From Nocardioides plantarum (lineage in GTDB: Bacteria > Actinomycetota > Actinomycetes > Propionibacteriales > Nocardioidaceae), in NCBI RefSeq assembly GCF_006346395.1, contig NZ_VDMS01000004.1:124001-188000 (forward strand): DNA of 64,000 bases, given 5' to 3'. The stretch's first letter is position 1. Every line of letters begins with the position of its first letter. Shown piece after piece: positions 26,823 through 35,275 of this stretch. Under the pieces are notes generated by a model. The model was not told the origin of the DNA. It ran no database searches and saw only the letters and a list, made by a program, of their open reading frames with translations. A program made the translations under genes and the position numbers.

Positions 26823-27991
26823 TGGACCTCACCCTGTCCGAGTCCGAGCTGGCCTTCCAGGCCGAGACGCGCGCGTGGCTCGCCGCCCACGTGCCCGCCG
26901 AGCCGTTGGCGTCGATGGACACCGCCGAGGGGTGGGCGCAGCACCAGGCCTGGGAGAGGCAGCTCAGCGACGCCCGCTGGTCGGTCGTGTCGTGGCCCGA
27001 GCGCTACCACGGCCGCGACGCCAGCCTGGTCGAGTGGGTGATCTTCGAGGAGGAGTACTACCGCGCCGGGGCACCCGGTCGCGTCGGCCAGAACGGCATC
27101 TTCCTGCTCGCGCCGATCCTGTTCGACCACGGCACCCCCGACCAGCAGGACCGGTTCCTGCCGACCATGGCGACCGGCGAGCGGATCTGGGCGCAGTGCT
27201 GGTCCGAGCCCGAGGCCGGCTCCGACCTCGCGTCGCTGCGCTCGACGGCCCGCCGCGACGACGAGCGCGGCGGCTGGCTGCTCAACGGGCAGAAGACGTG
27301 GTCGTCGCGGGCGTCGTACGCGCACTGGGGCTTCGGCTTGTTCCGCTCCGACCCGCAGGCGCAGCGGCACGCCGGGCTCACCTACTTCCTCTTCCCGCTC
27401 GACGCCGACGGCGTCACCGTCCGGCCGATCGCGCAGCTCGACGGTGAGGCCGGCTTCGCGGAGGTCTTCTTCGAGGACGTCTTCGTGCCCGACGCCGACG
27501 TGCTCGGTGGGGTCGGTGCCGGGTGGGACGTCGCCATGAGCACCGCTGGCAACGAGCGCGGCCTGTCCCTGCGCTCCCCCGGTCGCTTCTGCGCGGCGGC
27601 CGACCGGCTCGTCGACCTCTACCGCGAGACCCCCGACGGCCCCGACCGCGACGCCGCGGCCCAGGGCGTCGTCGACGCCTGGCTCGGCGCGCAGGCCTAC
27701 CGCCTCTACACCTGGGGCACCGTCACCCGCCTCGCCGGCGGTGGCGACATGGGCGCCGCCGGGTCGGTCAACAAGGTCTTCTGGTCCGAGCTCGACATCG
27801 CCCTGCACGAGACGGCGCTGGGCCTGCGCGGCCCGGCCGCCGAGGTCGGGTCGACGTGGCTCGACGGCTACACGTTCTCGCTGTCCGGGCCCATCTACGC
27901 CGGCACCAACGAGGTGCAGCGCAACATCGTCGCCGAGCGCATCCTCGGCCTGCCCCGCGAGCCCAGGCCGAGCCGAGGAGCACCGACGTGA
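26822..27991 (+). CDS. fadE31: FadE31, acyl-CoA dehydrogenase
   Basis: 389 residues from GTG 26822, overlapping the fadD3 TAG. Complete acyl-CoA dehydrogenase: FEEEYYRAGAPGRVGQNGIFLLAPILFDHG, AQCWSEPEAGSDLASLRSTA, KTWSSRASYAHWGFGLFRSD and SGPIYAGTNEVQRNIVAERILGLPREP. It equals Rv3562. Steroid FadE proteins commonly form heteromers, and the adjacent FadE32 and FadE33 are shorter and divergent, so a mixed FadE31/32/33 complex in C/D-ring degradation is likely. Confidence 0.88.
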   Translation: MDLTLSESELAFQAETRAWLAAHVPAEPLASMDTAEGWAQHQAWERQLSDARWSVVSWPERYHGRDASLVEWVIFEEEYYRAGAPGRVGQNGIFLLAPILFDHGTPDQQDRFLPTMATGERIWAQCWSEPEAGSDLASLRSTARRDDERGGWLLNGQKTWSSRASYAHWGFGLFRSDPQAQRHAGLTYFLFPLDADGVTVRPIAQLDGEAGFAEVFFEDVFVPDADVLGGVGAGWDVAMSTAGNERGLSLRSPGRFCAAADRLVDLYRETPDGPDRDAAAQGVVDAWLGAQAYRLYTWGTVTRLAGGGDMGAAGSVNKVFWSELDIALHETALGLRGPAAEVGSTWLDGYTFSLSGPIYAGTNEVQRNIVAERILGLPREPRPSRGAPT

Positions 27992-28878
27992 GGTTCGAGC
28001 CCACCGACGACCAGCGCGACCTGGCCGGCGCCCTCGAGGGCCTGCTCTCGGCGTCCGACACCGTCGCCGTCGCCCGCGCCTGGGCCGACGGCGACACCGC
28101 AGCCGGCCTCGCGCTGTGGAGGCGACTGGCCGACCTCGGCGTCACCATGCTCGCCACCGAGGCATCGCCGGTCGAGGTCGCCATCGCCTTCGAGGCGCTC
28201 GGCCGCCACGCCGTCCCCGGCCCCTGGGTCGAGTCGGCGGCCTACCTCCCGATCGCGCTCGGCCACGAGGTCGAGGGCGTCGCGACCCTCGCCCTGCCGC
28301 CGCTGGTGCCGTTCGCGCTCGACGCCGACGTCGCCGACCAGGTGTACGTCGGCGCCACCCCGACCGACCAGGTCGGCGCCCAGCACCCCTCGGTCGACCG
28401 CGCCCGGCGGCTGTTCGAGGTGACCGGCACCGCCGAGACGCATCCCGAGGCGCTCGACCTGGCGGTGCTCGCGACCTCGGCGCAGCTCCTCGGCGCCGGT
28501 GAGCGGGTGCTCGCCGACAGCGTCGCCTACGTCAAGCAACGCAAGCAGTTCGGGCGCCAGATCGGCAGCTACCAGGCGATCAAGCACTGCCTGGCCGACG
28601 TCCGCATCGCCCTCGACTTCGCGCGTCCGCTGGTCGTCGGCGCCGCCCTCGGCGAGGTCCCGGCGAGCGCGGCCAAGGTCGCAGCCGCCGACGCGGCCTA
28701 CCTCGCCTCGCGCACGGGCCTGCAGGTCCACGGCGCGATCGGCTACACCGCGGAGTTCGACCTCAGCGTCTGGATCACCAAGATCCGCGCGCTCGTCAGC
28801 GCCTGGGGCACCCCGGCCCACCACCGGGCCCTGCTCCTGGGCAGCCTCGTCGACTCCCGCGACGGGACGGACCGCTGA
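27988..28878 (+). CDS. fadE32: FadE32, acyl-CoA dehydrogenase-like subunit
   Basis: 296 residues from GTG 27988 (GTGA overlap with fadE31). It is shorter than a full acyl-CoA dehydrogenase (about 380). The C-terminal helical domain is clear (SVAYVKQRKQFGRQIGSYQAIKHCLADV, TGLQVHGAIGYTAEFDLSVWITKIRAL), while the middle beta domain is reduced. This is typical of the second subunit of alpha2beta2 steroid dehydrogenases such as Rv3563. It overlaps fadE33 by TGATG. Confidence 0.87.
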   Translation: MRFEPTDDQRDLAGALEGLLSASDTVAVARAWADGDTAAGLALWRRLADLGVTMLATEASPVEVAIAFEALGRHAVPGPWVESAAYLPIALGHEVEGVATLALPPLVPFALDADVADQVYVGATPTDQVGAQHPSVDRARRLFEVTGTAETHPEALDLAVLATSAQLLGAGERVLADSVAYVKQRKQFGRQIGSYQAIKHCLADVRIALDFARPLVVGAALGEVPASAAKVAAADAAYLASRTGLQVHGAIGYTAEFDLSVWITKIRALVSAWGTPAHHRALLLGSLVDSRDGTDR

Positions 28879-29879
28879 TGGAGTTCGGGCTCAGCGAGGA
28901 GCAGGAGGAGCTCGTCTCCACCGTGCGCGGCCTGCTGACCAAGCGCGCCGACTCCCGCGCCGTACGGGCCGCCATCGCCACGCCGCACGGCTACGACGAG
29001 GCGCTGTGGCACACGCTCGTCGAGCAGATCGGCGCGGCCGCGCTCGGCATCCCCGAGGCGTACGACGGCGCCGGGTTCTCGCTCTTCGAGTCGCTCCTCG
29101 TGCTCGAGGAGGTGGGCCGCTCGCTCGCTCCGTCGCCGCTGCTCTCCAGCCTGGTCACCTCCGAGGCACTGCTCGCCGGGGCCGAGGAGGAGGCGAAGGC
29201 CCGGCTGCTCCCCCGGATCGCGGCCGGTGAGGTCGCCGCGTTCGTCGACGGATCGGGCCGTGCGGTCCTCGACGGCGACATCGCCACGGTCCTGGTCGCG
29301 ATGACCGATGGCGGCCTCGTCGAGGTCGACCCGGCGACCGCACGTCGCGAGCACGTCGGCTCCGTCGACCAGACGATCCGGCTCGCGCACGTCGACCTCG
29401 GCGGCGCCGCCACCACGCCGATCGGCGACTCCGTCGCCGCGTCGGCGGCCGGCGAGCGCGCGGCCCTGGTCGGTGCCGTCGGCACCGCCGCGCTCGCCAC
29501 CGGCCTCGCCGCTCGCGCCCTCGAGATGACCGTGGGCTACAGCAAGGACCGGGTGCAGTTCGGTCGCCCGATCGGCTCCTTCCAGGCCCTCAAGCACCGG
29601 ATGGCCGACCTGCTGGTGCTGGTCGAGATGAGCCGGTCGGCGTCGTGGGCGGCGTCGTACGCCGTCTCCTCACGCCACGACGACGCAGCCGCACTGGCCC
29701 ACGTCGCCAAGTCCTACTGCGCCGAGGCCGTGGCCCACGTCGCCGGCGAGACCATCCAGCTGCACGGCGGCATCGCCATCACGTGGGAGCACGACGCCCA
29801 TCTGGTCTTCAAGCGTGCGCACGCCCTGGGCCAGCTGTTCGGGCAGCCCCACGAGCACCGGGCGCTGCTCGACCTCTAG
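28878..29879 (+). CDS. fadE33: FadE33, acyl-CoA dehydrogenase-like subunit
   Basis: 333 residues. N-terminal helices (EEQEELVSTVRGLLTKRADSRAVR), a short beta domain and a clear C-terminal domain (SKDRVQFGRPIGSFQALKHRMADLLVLVEM, AGETIQLHGGIAITWEHDAHLVFKRA). Equivalent to Rv3564. It is the last gene of the fadD3 operon and overlaps the convergent small membrane gene by 4 bp. Confidence 0.87.
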   Translation: MEFGLSEEQEELVSTVRGLLTKRADSRAVRAAIATPHGYDEALWHTLVEQIGAAALGIPEAYDGAGFSLFESLLVLEEVGRSLAPSPLLSSLVTSEALLAGAEEEAKARLLPRIAAGEVAAFVDGSGRAVLDGDIATVLVAMTDGGLVEVDPATARREHVGSVDQTIRLAHVDLGGAATTPIGDSVAASAAGERAALVGAVGTAALATGLAARALEMTVGYSKDRVQFGRPIGSFQALKHRMADLLVLVEMSRSASWAASYAVSSRHDDAAALAHVAKSYCAEAVAHVAGETIQLHGGIAITWEHDAHLVFKRAHALGQLFGQPHEHRALLDL

Positions 29880-30133
29880 ACCTTGCAGGTCGACGCGCGT
29901 CCCCGGGTCGCGACGAGTCCCATCAGCCAGCAGGTCGGACAGCCACGCCACAGCACCACCGTCAGCGGCAGCAGCAGGAGCCACCAGCCCGACAGCGACG
30001 CCAGCGCGATGCCGGCGACCAGCACGACGAGTCCCAGCACGCCACGCGCCACGTGCACCCCGACCGAGCGGCTCGCGAACATGGCCAGCGTCGGATCGAC
30101 GTGGGGCTCGGGTCCCAGCCGCGTCCGGATCAT
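29876..30133 (-). CDS. Small YgaP/DUF2892-like membrane protein
   Basis: 85 residues with two hydrophobic spans, VARGVLGLVVLVAGIALASLSG and WWLLLLPLTVVLWRGCPTCWLMGLV. The layout and the terminal CPTCWLMGL resemble DUF2892 (YgaP transmembrane) proteins, in which cysteine follows the second span. Function unknown; a link to sulfur or redox chemistry is only a family guess. It overlaps fadE33 tail to tail. Confidence 0.65.
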   Translation of the reverse strand: MIRTRLGPEPHVDPTLAMFASRSVGVHVARGVLGLVVLVAGIALASLSGWWLLLLPLTVVLWRGCPTCWLMGLVATRGRASTCKV

Positions 30134-30220
30134 CAGCCCACGTTAACCCTGTGTCCAACACGTCGAGCACTGTTGACCTGTTGTTGCCGTCGCGAGTCGA
30201 GGACGGACACGAGCGCTTTC

Positions 30221-30226
30221 TAGGGT
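30221..30226 (+). promoter_or_regulatory. Putative leaderless -10 of the 34-residue peptide gene
   Basis: TAGGGT exactly 6 nt before ATG 30233. GGTGGAG overlaps it and could also serve as a weak ribosome site. Confidence 0.45.
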
Positions 30227-30232
30227 GGAGTC

Positions 30233-30337
30233 ATGACCAACGCCCAGGACCCCACCGACGCCGTGCAGATCGAGACCACCGAGGTCGACGACTACCCGAC
30301 CGGGATGCTCGCCAGCCCCACCCGCACCCAGCTCTGA
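30233..30337 (+). CDS. 34-residue peptide, function unknown
   Basis: The peptide begins MTNAQDPTDAVQIETTEVDD and ends YPTGMLASPTRTQL. All 34 sense codons end in G or C, which strongly argues for real coding sequence. The N-terminal 20 residues are acidic (no Lys or Arg) and the last 14 are Thr/Ser/Pro-rich with one Arg, a leader-core shape seen in modified peptides. No modifying enzyme lies nearby, so this is only a shape comparison. TAGGGT-N6-ATG marks its promoter. Its neighbours are the divergent membrane protein and the convergent GrpB gene. Confidence 0.6.
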   Translation: MTNAQDPTDAVQIETTEVDDYPTGMLASPTRTQL

Positions 30338-30353
30338 CCGCTCGGGCCCTTCC

Positions 30354-30971
30354 TCAGGCCCGCGGCTGCGGGTCGTGCCGATGGCTCTCGTCGGCCGCGA
30401 AGACCTTCTCGTAGAGGTCGTAGACGACCCAGGCCTTCTCGTTGTTGTAGAGCATCGCGTCACTGAAGCCGCGCGACGCGACCTCCCGCTTCACCTCGCC
30501 GTACGCCGCCCGGTCGGCGTCGTGGGTGCGCAGCCAGTCCCGGAACATCCGGTGCCGCTGCGGCTCCCGCGCCCCGGGTGAGAAGACGTGCACGTTGGCC
30601 TCGGGCCGGTGACCCTTCAGGCAGCGGTGCTCCTCCCACTCCGGCTCACGGACCCTCAGCTCGAAGCCGGCCGCCTCCAGGTCGGGCAGCCAGGCCGCCT
30701 CGTCGCCCGAGTCGGCGACGGTGAGGTCGACGTCGATGACCGGCTTGGCCCACAGACCGGGCACCGAGGTCGACCCCACGTGCTCGACCCGCAGCGCCCG
30801 GTCGCCGAGCGCGACCTCGAGGCGCCGTCGTACGTCGGCGAAGAGATCCGGCCACGTCGGGTCGGGCGGCACGACCTCGACCGGGGCGGGCACGGCCCCG
30901 GTGACCCGGGCGGCCGCGATGTCCTCGGCGGACACCGTCTCGAAGGGGCGCCACAGCGGATGCGTCGTCAT
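30354..30971 (-). CDS. GrpB-family (nucleotidyltransferase-fold) protein
   Basis: 205 residues; ATG 30971 overlaps the stop of the upstream SRPBCC gene (ATGA). GrpB/UPF0157 signature: VEHVGSTSVPGLWAKPVIDVDLTV (GS plus DxD of the nucleotidyltransferase fold), then WEEHRCLKGHRPEANVHVF and AYGEVKREVASRGFSD. Some GrpB domains are fused to dephospho-CoA kinase, but the role of stand-alone ones is unknown. Confidence 0.85.
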   Translation of the reverse strand: MTTHPLWRPFETVSAEDIAAARVTGAVPAPVEVVPPDPTWPDLFADVRRRLEVALGDRALRVEHVGSTSVPGLWAKPVIDVDLTVADSGDEAAWLPDLEAAGFELRVREPEWEEHRCLKGHRPEANVHVFSPGAREPQRHRMFRDWLRTHDADRAAYGEVKREVASRGFSDAMLYNNEKAWVVYDLYEKVFAADESHRHDPQPRA

Positions 30972-31456
30972 GGCACCTCGGGCGCGCACGCCGCCAGGAC
31001 GACCGGGTCGGAGCAGGCCGCGGCCCATGCCGCGATCCGCGCCCGGATCTCGCGCCCCAGCAACCAGTGACCGATCCGGTCGGCCACCGGCGAGAGCCAG
31101 GCCGGCCGGGTCGTCCAGGTGTACTTCCAGACCGCGTGGGTCCCGGCCACCCCGTCACGCTCCTGCGGCGTGAAGCGCCACCCGCCGCCGAAGCGCTCGA
31201 AGAACCACGGGCCGCGCTCCATCGTCATCCCGACCGAGGTCGGCGGACGGTAGGACACGTAGCGACTGACCATCGACGGCCCGAGCCGGGCGCGGGTGAA
31301 GGTCTGCACGCCCGTCGCCGGCCGGTCGGCCCCGATCAGCCGTTGGGTCCTGATGAACGGGTCCCAGCGCAGCCGGGCCTCGCCCGTCGTCTGGGAGACG
31401 GCGAAGGCGGTGGCCGGCGACACGGCCACCCAGATGTCGGCACTGACCTGGGGCAT
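30968..31456 (-). CDS. SRPBCC-family (START-like) protein
   Basis: 162 residues from ATG 31456. The SRPBCC lipid-binding fold is indicated by ADIWVAVSPATAFAVSQTTGEARLRWDPFI, MVSRYVSYRPPTSVGMTMERGPWFFERFGGGWRFTPQ and the C-terminal long helix. Such proteins bind hydrophobic ligands or act as cyclases. It lies directly downstream of hsaB in the same direction (16 bp), so it may be read with the hsa operon. Confidence 0.8.
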   Translation of the reverse strand: MPQVSADIWVAVSPATAFAVSQTTGEARLRWDPFIRTQRLIGADRPATGVQTFTRARLGPSMVSRYVSYRPPTSVGMTMERGPWFFERFGGGWRFTPQERDGVAGTHAVWKYTWTTRPAWLSPVADRIGHWLLGREIRARIAAWAAACSDPVVLAACAPEVP

Positions 31457-31472
31457 CCGCCCATCCTGCCGG

Positions 31473-32126
31473 TCAGCTCGTGGTGGTGCGGTACGCGCCC
31501 TGGAAGAACAGCAGCGGACCCTCGGCATCGGTGGCGACCAGGTCGACGACCTTGCCGATGACGACGTAGTGGTCGCCGGCCTCGTGCACGGCGTGGATGG
31601 TGCAGTCGACGTGGCCCAGGGCGCCGTCGAACGTCGGCGACCCGGTGACCGCGGACGGGGTCCACTCGACGTCGGCGAACTTGTCGGTGCCCCGGCTGGC
31701 CATGGTGTTGCTCAGGTCGGACTGGCCGTCGGCGAGGAAGGTGACGCAGAACCGGCCCGCACGGTGGATCAGCGGCCAGGCCCGCGACGTCTTGGCCGGG
31801 ACGAACAGCACCAGCGGCGGGTCGAGGGAGACGCTGGAGAAGGACTGGCAGGTCATGCCGACGGGCTCGCCCCCGCTGACCGAGGTGACGACGGTGACGC
31901 CGGAGGCGAAGCGGCCGAGCACGTCGCGGAACCGGCGGGCGGCGGCCACCGCCGTGGGGTCGTCGGTCGCGATCGTCGTCGTCTCGCCCGGACGCCACTC
32001 GACGTCGTGGTCGAGGTCGCCGAGCCACGAGGTGATCAGGTGGGGGCTCGGCCACGTCTCGCGCGCGTCGGCGCTGATCCCCTCGGGGATCTCGGGGACC
32101 TCGGACCTGCCGGACGTCTCGGACAT
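31473..32126 (-). CDS. hsaB: HsaB, flavin reductase of the HsaA monooxygenase
   Basis: 217 residues. Flavin reductase-like FMN-binding domain: RRFRDVLGRFASGVTVVTSVSGGEPVGMTCQSFSSVSLDPPLVLFVPAKTS, then FCVTFLADGQ and HAVHEAGDHYVVIGKV. HsaB supplies reduced flavin to HsaA, which hydroxylates 3-HSA. It has about 30 more N-terminal residues than the M. tuberculosis protein (Rv3567c). GTG 32135 is an alternative start. It is the last gene of hsaA-hsaD-hsaC-hsaB. Confidence 0.88.
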   Translation of the reverse strand: MSETSGRSEVPEIPEGISADARETWPSPHLITSWLGDLDHDVEWRPGETTTIATDDPTAVAAARRFRDVLGRFASGVTVVTSVSGGEPVGMTCQSFSSVSLDPPLVLFVPAKTSRAWPLIHRAGRFCVTFLADGQSDLSNTMASRGTDKFADVEWTPSAVTGSPTFDGALGHVDCTIHAVHEAGDHYVVIGKVVDLVATDAEGPLLFFQGAYRTTTS

Positions 32127-32145
32127 GGCGCTCACGGTAAGGGAG

Positions 32146-33045
32146 TCAGTTCCCGCCACCGAAGTCGTGGCCCCAGTAGGACACCGCGGTCGACTCGCGC
32201 GCGACCCAGCGAGCATCGTCGACGGTGAGGCCCTCGGTGCCGAACTCGACGTCGAAGCCGCCGGGCGACCTGACGTAGAAGGACACCATCTCGTCGTTCA
32301 TGTGGCGCCCGAGGGTGGCCGAGAGCGGGGCCTTGTGCTTCGTGACGCGTTGCAGGGCACGGCCGACGTCGTCGAGCCGGTCGACCTCGAGCATGACGTG
32401 GACGCACTTGCTCGCATTGGGCATCGGCAGGAAGGCCAGCGAGTGGTGGCGCGGGTTGACGCCCAGGAACCGCAGCCACACCTTCGAGCCGGGCTCCTTG
32501 CCGACGAACTCGCCGGGCATGCTCATCGAGTCGCGCAGCCGGAAGCCGAGCACGTCGGAGTAGAAGTGCAGGGCCTCGACGTCGTCGAGCACCGGCAGCA
32601 CGACGTGGCCCATGCCCTGGTCGCCGGTGACGAAGGTGGCGGCGTACGGCGTGACGAGCGGGTGCGACTCGTAGGTGATGCCGTGGAACAGCTCGAAGAC
32701 GTTGTCCCACGGGTCGCGGAAGCGGACGAGCTCCTGGACCCGGCGCTCGTCGAGCTCCTCGCGGGTGCCCTCCTCGAACTCCACCCCGGCCTTCTGCAGG
32801 TGCTCGCGGGCCTCCTGCAGGGCCCGCGGGTCGGCGAGCTCCCAGCCGACACAGTCGAGCTGGTCGACGTCGGAGGGGAACACCACGAGCCGGGCCGAGA
32901 CCTGGTCGATGCGCCAGTACTGGTGGTCGGGGTGGGGTCCGCGACCGGCGCCGAGACCGAGCACCTTGCCGGCGAACCTCGCCCAGGCGTCGAGGTCGGT
33001 GGAGGCCACCCGGATGTAGCCCATGGACTTGATGTCGATCGTCAT
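32146..33045 (-). CDS. hsaC: HsaC, extradiol catechol dioxygenase
   Basis: 299 residues, a two-domain type I extradiol dioxygenase. Fe(II) ligands are visible as histidine 147 (GMGHVVLP), histidine 216 (KCVHVMLE) and glutamate 267 (GGFDVEFG), with a catalytic histidine at 201 (RHHSLAF). HsaC cleaves the A-ring catechol 3,4-DHSA (Rv3568c). It sits 4 bp after hsaD in the operon. Confidence 0.92.
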   Translation of the reverse strand: MTIDIKSMGYIRVASTDLDAWARFAGKVLGLGAGRGPHPDHQYWRIDQVSARLVVFPSDVDQLDCVGWELADPRALQEAREHLQKAGVEFEEGTREELDERRVQELVRFRDPWDNVFELFHGITYESHPLVTPYAATFVTGDQGMGHVVLPVLDDVEALHFYSDVLGFRLRDSMSMPGEFVGKEPGSKVWLRFLGVNPRHHSLAFLPMPNASKCVHVMLEVDRLDDVGRALQRVTKHKAPLSATLGRHMNDEMVSFYVRSPGGFDVEFGTEGLTVDDARWVARESTAVSYWGHDFGGGN

Positions 33046-33049
33046 CGCA

Positions 33050-33985
33050 CTAGATCTTCCGGTCGTCGAGCTTGTCGAGACGCTCGACGTGGCGGGCGAG
33101 GTAGGCGGTGGTGACCTCGGCGAACTCGGTCGCCGCCTCGATCTGCGCCCAGTGCCCGCAGTTCGGGAAGACGTGCAGCGACGCCTTGGGGATCAGCTTG
33201 AGGGCCACCATCGCCCCGTCGAGCGGGTTGACCCGGTCCTCGCGGCCCCAGGTGAGCAGCGTGTGCTTGCGCAGCCGGTGGGCCTCGCGCCACAGCATGC
33301 CGTCCTCGGCGGTCTCGGGGTTCCAGAAGCTCATCCCCATGGAGCGCATCGCCTCCTGGGCGCCGGGCGCGGTCGCGTCGGCGAACCGCTCCTCGACCAG
33401 CTCGTCGGTGACCAGGGCCTGGTTGACGACCATGGAGGAGATGAACGCGCGCAGCTTGTCGCGGGTCGGGTCGGCCCCGAAGTCCATCAACCGCTGCACG
33501 CCCTCGGTCGGGTCGGCGTGGAAGAGGTTGAGGCTCAGCCCGCCCGGGCCCATCAGCACGAGCCGGCCGACGCGGTCGGGATAGGTGAGCGCGAGGCGCA
33601 TCGCCGTACCGCCGCCGAGGCTGTTGCCGAGCAGGTGCACCCGGTCGATGCCGAGCTCGTCGAGCAGCCGGACGACGTGGTCGGCGCTGTGGCGGTAGAA
33701 GTTGCCGACGACGGGCGGCTTGTCGGAGCCGCCGAAGCCGGGCTGGTCGACCAGCAGCGTGCGGAACGACGCCGCGAAGTGCGGCAGGGCCGGACCGAAG
33801 TTGGACCACGCGCTCGCGCCGGGTCCGCCGCCGTGCAGCATCACCAGCGGCAGGCCTCCCCCGACTCCCGGTCCACCGGTTGTCGAGCTTGTCGAGACAC
33901 CCGCCTCGTGGAAGTTGAGGGTGAGGTCACCCGCCTTGGCCGAGCGGCGGGTGGCTTCCTTGCTGAGGGGGAAGAGGTCGGGCAC
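33050..33985 (-). CDS. hsaD: HsaD, meta-cleavage product hydrolase
   Basis: 311 residues from GTG 33985. Alpha/beta-hydrolase with oxyanion loop LHGGGPGASAWSNFG, nucleophile serine 122 (LLGNSLGGGTAMR), aspartate 250 (TWGREDRVNP) and histidine 278 (FPNCGHWAQ). HsaD hydrolyses 4,9-DSHA to release the C/D-ring acid and HHD (Rv3569c). Two copies of a short palindromic repeat are read in frame: one encodes VSTSSTT at residues 30-36, the other the C-terminal VERLDKLDDRKI. Confidence 0.92.
   Translation of the reverse strand: MPDLFPLSKEATRRSAKAGDLTLNFHEAGVSTSSTTGGPGVGGGLPLVMLHGGGPGASAWSNFGPALPHFAASFRTLLVDQPGFGGSDKPPVVGNFYRHSADHVVRLLDELGIDRVHLLGNSLGGGTAMRLALTYPDRVGRLVLMGPGGLSLNLFHADPTEGVQRLMDFGADPTRDKLRAFISSMVVNQALVTDELVEERFADATAPGAQEAMRSMGMSFWNPETAEDGMLWREAHRLRKHTLLTWGREDRVNPLDGAMVALKLIPKASLHVFPNCGHWAQIEAATEFAEVTTAYLARHVERLDKLDDRKI
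33059..33082 (-). repeat. Palindromic repeat, family 1, at the 3' end of hsaD
   Basis: On the minus strand CGTCTCGACAAGCTCGACGA then CCGG, a copy of the element at 14058, 33873 and 39121. It encodes part of the HsaD C-terminus. Confidence 0.55.
33873..33901 (-). repeat. Palindromic repeat, family 1, near the 5' end of hsaD
   Basis: On the minus strand GGTGTCTCGACAAGCTCGAC then AACCGGTGG. It is read in frame as VSTSSTTGG in HsaD. Confidence 0.6.
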
Positions 33986-33988
33986 GGC

Positions 33989-35155
33989 TCAGTACATCCC
34001 GGGGTCGACCTTGTGGCCGAACTCGTGGGCGCCGAACATCTGCAGGGCCCGCTCGGGGTCGTTGGCGGCGTGCACCCGACCGGCGTGGGCGTCGCGCCAC
34101 GCGCGCTGCAGGTAGGTGCCGGTCGCCAGGGCGCGCCCGCCGGAGGCCTCGAAGAGCCCGTCGATGGCGTCGATGGCGCGCTGGCTGCCGAGGACCTGGT
34201 CGCGACGGACCTTCAGGCGGGTGCGCAGCGGGATCTTCTCGCCCCGGCTGACGTAGTGCTGCTCCTCGCGGATGTTGTTGACCAGCAGCGCCCAGGCGGC
34301 GTCGATCTCGGAGGACGCCCGCGCGATGCGTACGGCGGCGAACGGGTCGAGCGAGGCCTTCTCGCCCAGGTAGGCGGCCCGGGAGCGAGCCTTCTGCATC
34401 TCGACGTGCTCGGCGTACGCGCCCATGGCCAGGCCGATGATCGGCGTGGTGATGGTGCCGGTGAAGATCGAGTGGAACGGCAGCTTGTAGAGATCGGAGG
34501 GGTTCTGCTCCTGCCCCGGGCCGCGGCACTGGCCGGTCTCGCCCATGCTCAGCGTGAACGCCTCGGGGATGAACACGTCGTCGACGATGATGTCGTTGGA
34601 GCCGGTGCCGGCCAGCCCGACCATGTGCCAGACATCGACGATCGTGTAGTTGTCGCGCGGCACCATGAACGTCTTGAAGTCGACGACCTGACCGTCGGCG
34701 TTGAACACCAGGCCGCCGAGCAGCACCCACGAGCAGTGGTCGCACCCGGAGGAGAAGCTCCACTTGCCCGAGAGCTGGTAGCCGCCCTCGGCGACCGTCG
34801 CCTTGCCGGTCGGGGCGTACGACGAGCTCAGCCGGGTGTTGGTGTCCTCGCCCCACACGGCCTGCTGCGCCTCGTCGGAGAACAGCGCCACCTGCCAGGG
34901 GTGCACGCCGACCACGCTGGAGACCCAGCCGGTGGAGCCACAGGCCCCGGCGATGTCGCGCACCGCGGTGTAGAAGTCGATCGGGTCGGACTCGAAGCCG
35001 TCGAACCGCTTGGGCTGGAGCAGCTTGAAGAACCCGGTCTCCTCGAGCTCCTTGATGGAGGCCTCGGGCACGACGCGCAGCCGCTCGGCCTCGTCAGCGC
35101 GCTCGCGCAGACCGGGGAGCAGGTCACGAACGCCATCGAGAACGGCCTGGGACAT
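33989..35155 (-). CDS. hsaA: HsaA, flavin-dependent 3-HSA monooxygenase oxygenase subunit
   Basis: 388 residues. Acyl-CoA dehydrogenase-like group D flavin monooxygenase: LLQPKRFDGFESDPIDFYTAVRDIAGACGSTGW, GKWSFSSGCDHCSWVLLGG, WHMVGLAGTGSNDIIVDDVFIP and the C-terminal AHAGRVHAANDPERALQMFG. It hydroxylates 3-HSA to the catechol 3,4-DHSA with HsaB (Rv3570c). GGAGG lies 8 nt before ATG 35155. First gene of hsaA-D-C-B; an exact KstR box lies 38 bp upstream. Confidence 0.92.
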   Translation of the reverse strand: MSQAVLDGVRDLLPGLRERADEAERLRVVPEASIKELEETGFFKLLQPKRFDGFESDPIDFYTAVRDIAGACGSTGWVSSVVGVHPWQVALFSDEAQQAVWGEDTNTRLSSSYAPTGKATVAEGGYQLSGKWSFSSGCDHCSWVLLGGLVFNADGQVVDFKTFMVPRDNYTIVDVWHMVGLAGTGSNDIIVDDVFIPEAFTLSMGETGQCRGPGQEQNPSDLYKLPFHSIFTGTITTPIIGLAMGAYAEHVEMQKARSRAAYLGEKASLDPFAAVRIARASSEIDAAWALLVNNIREEQHYVSRGEKIPLRTRLKVRRDQVLGSQRAIDAIDGLFEASGGRALATGTYLQRAWRDAHAGRVHAANDPERALQMFGAHEFGHKVDPGMY

Positions 35156-35192
35156 GGTGGTGCCTCCTGTGCGGTAAAGACTGCGACCAGAC

Positions 35193-35206
35193 TAGAACAC
35201 GTTCTA
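35193..35206. promoter_or_regulatory. KstR operator (exact match), hsaA promoter
   Basis: TAGAACACGTTCTA matches TnnAACnnGTTnnA and is nearly a perfect palindrome. It lies 38 bp upstream of hsaA and 70 bp upstream of the divergent hydrolase-like gene. Confidence 0.85.
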
Positions 35207-35262
35207 GTAATGGTCCAGCGCAAAGGGGTGGTGCAGCCGGTCGGGCCGGAGCGGGGCGTCAG

Positions 35263-35268
35263 TAGCGT
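35263..35268 (+). promoter_or_regulatory. Putative leaderless -10 element
   Basis: TAGCGT, 7 nt before ATG 35276. Confidence 0.4.
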
Positions 35269-35275
35269 CGGCCCC

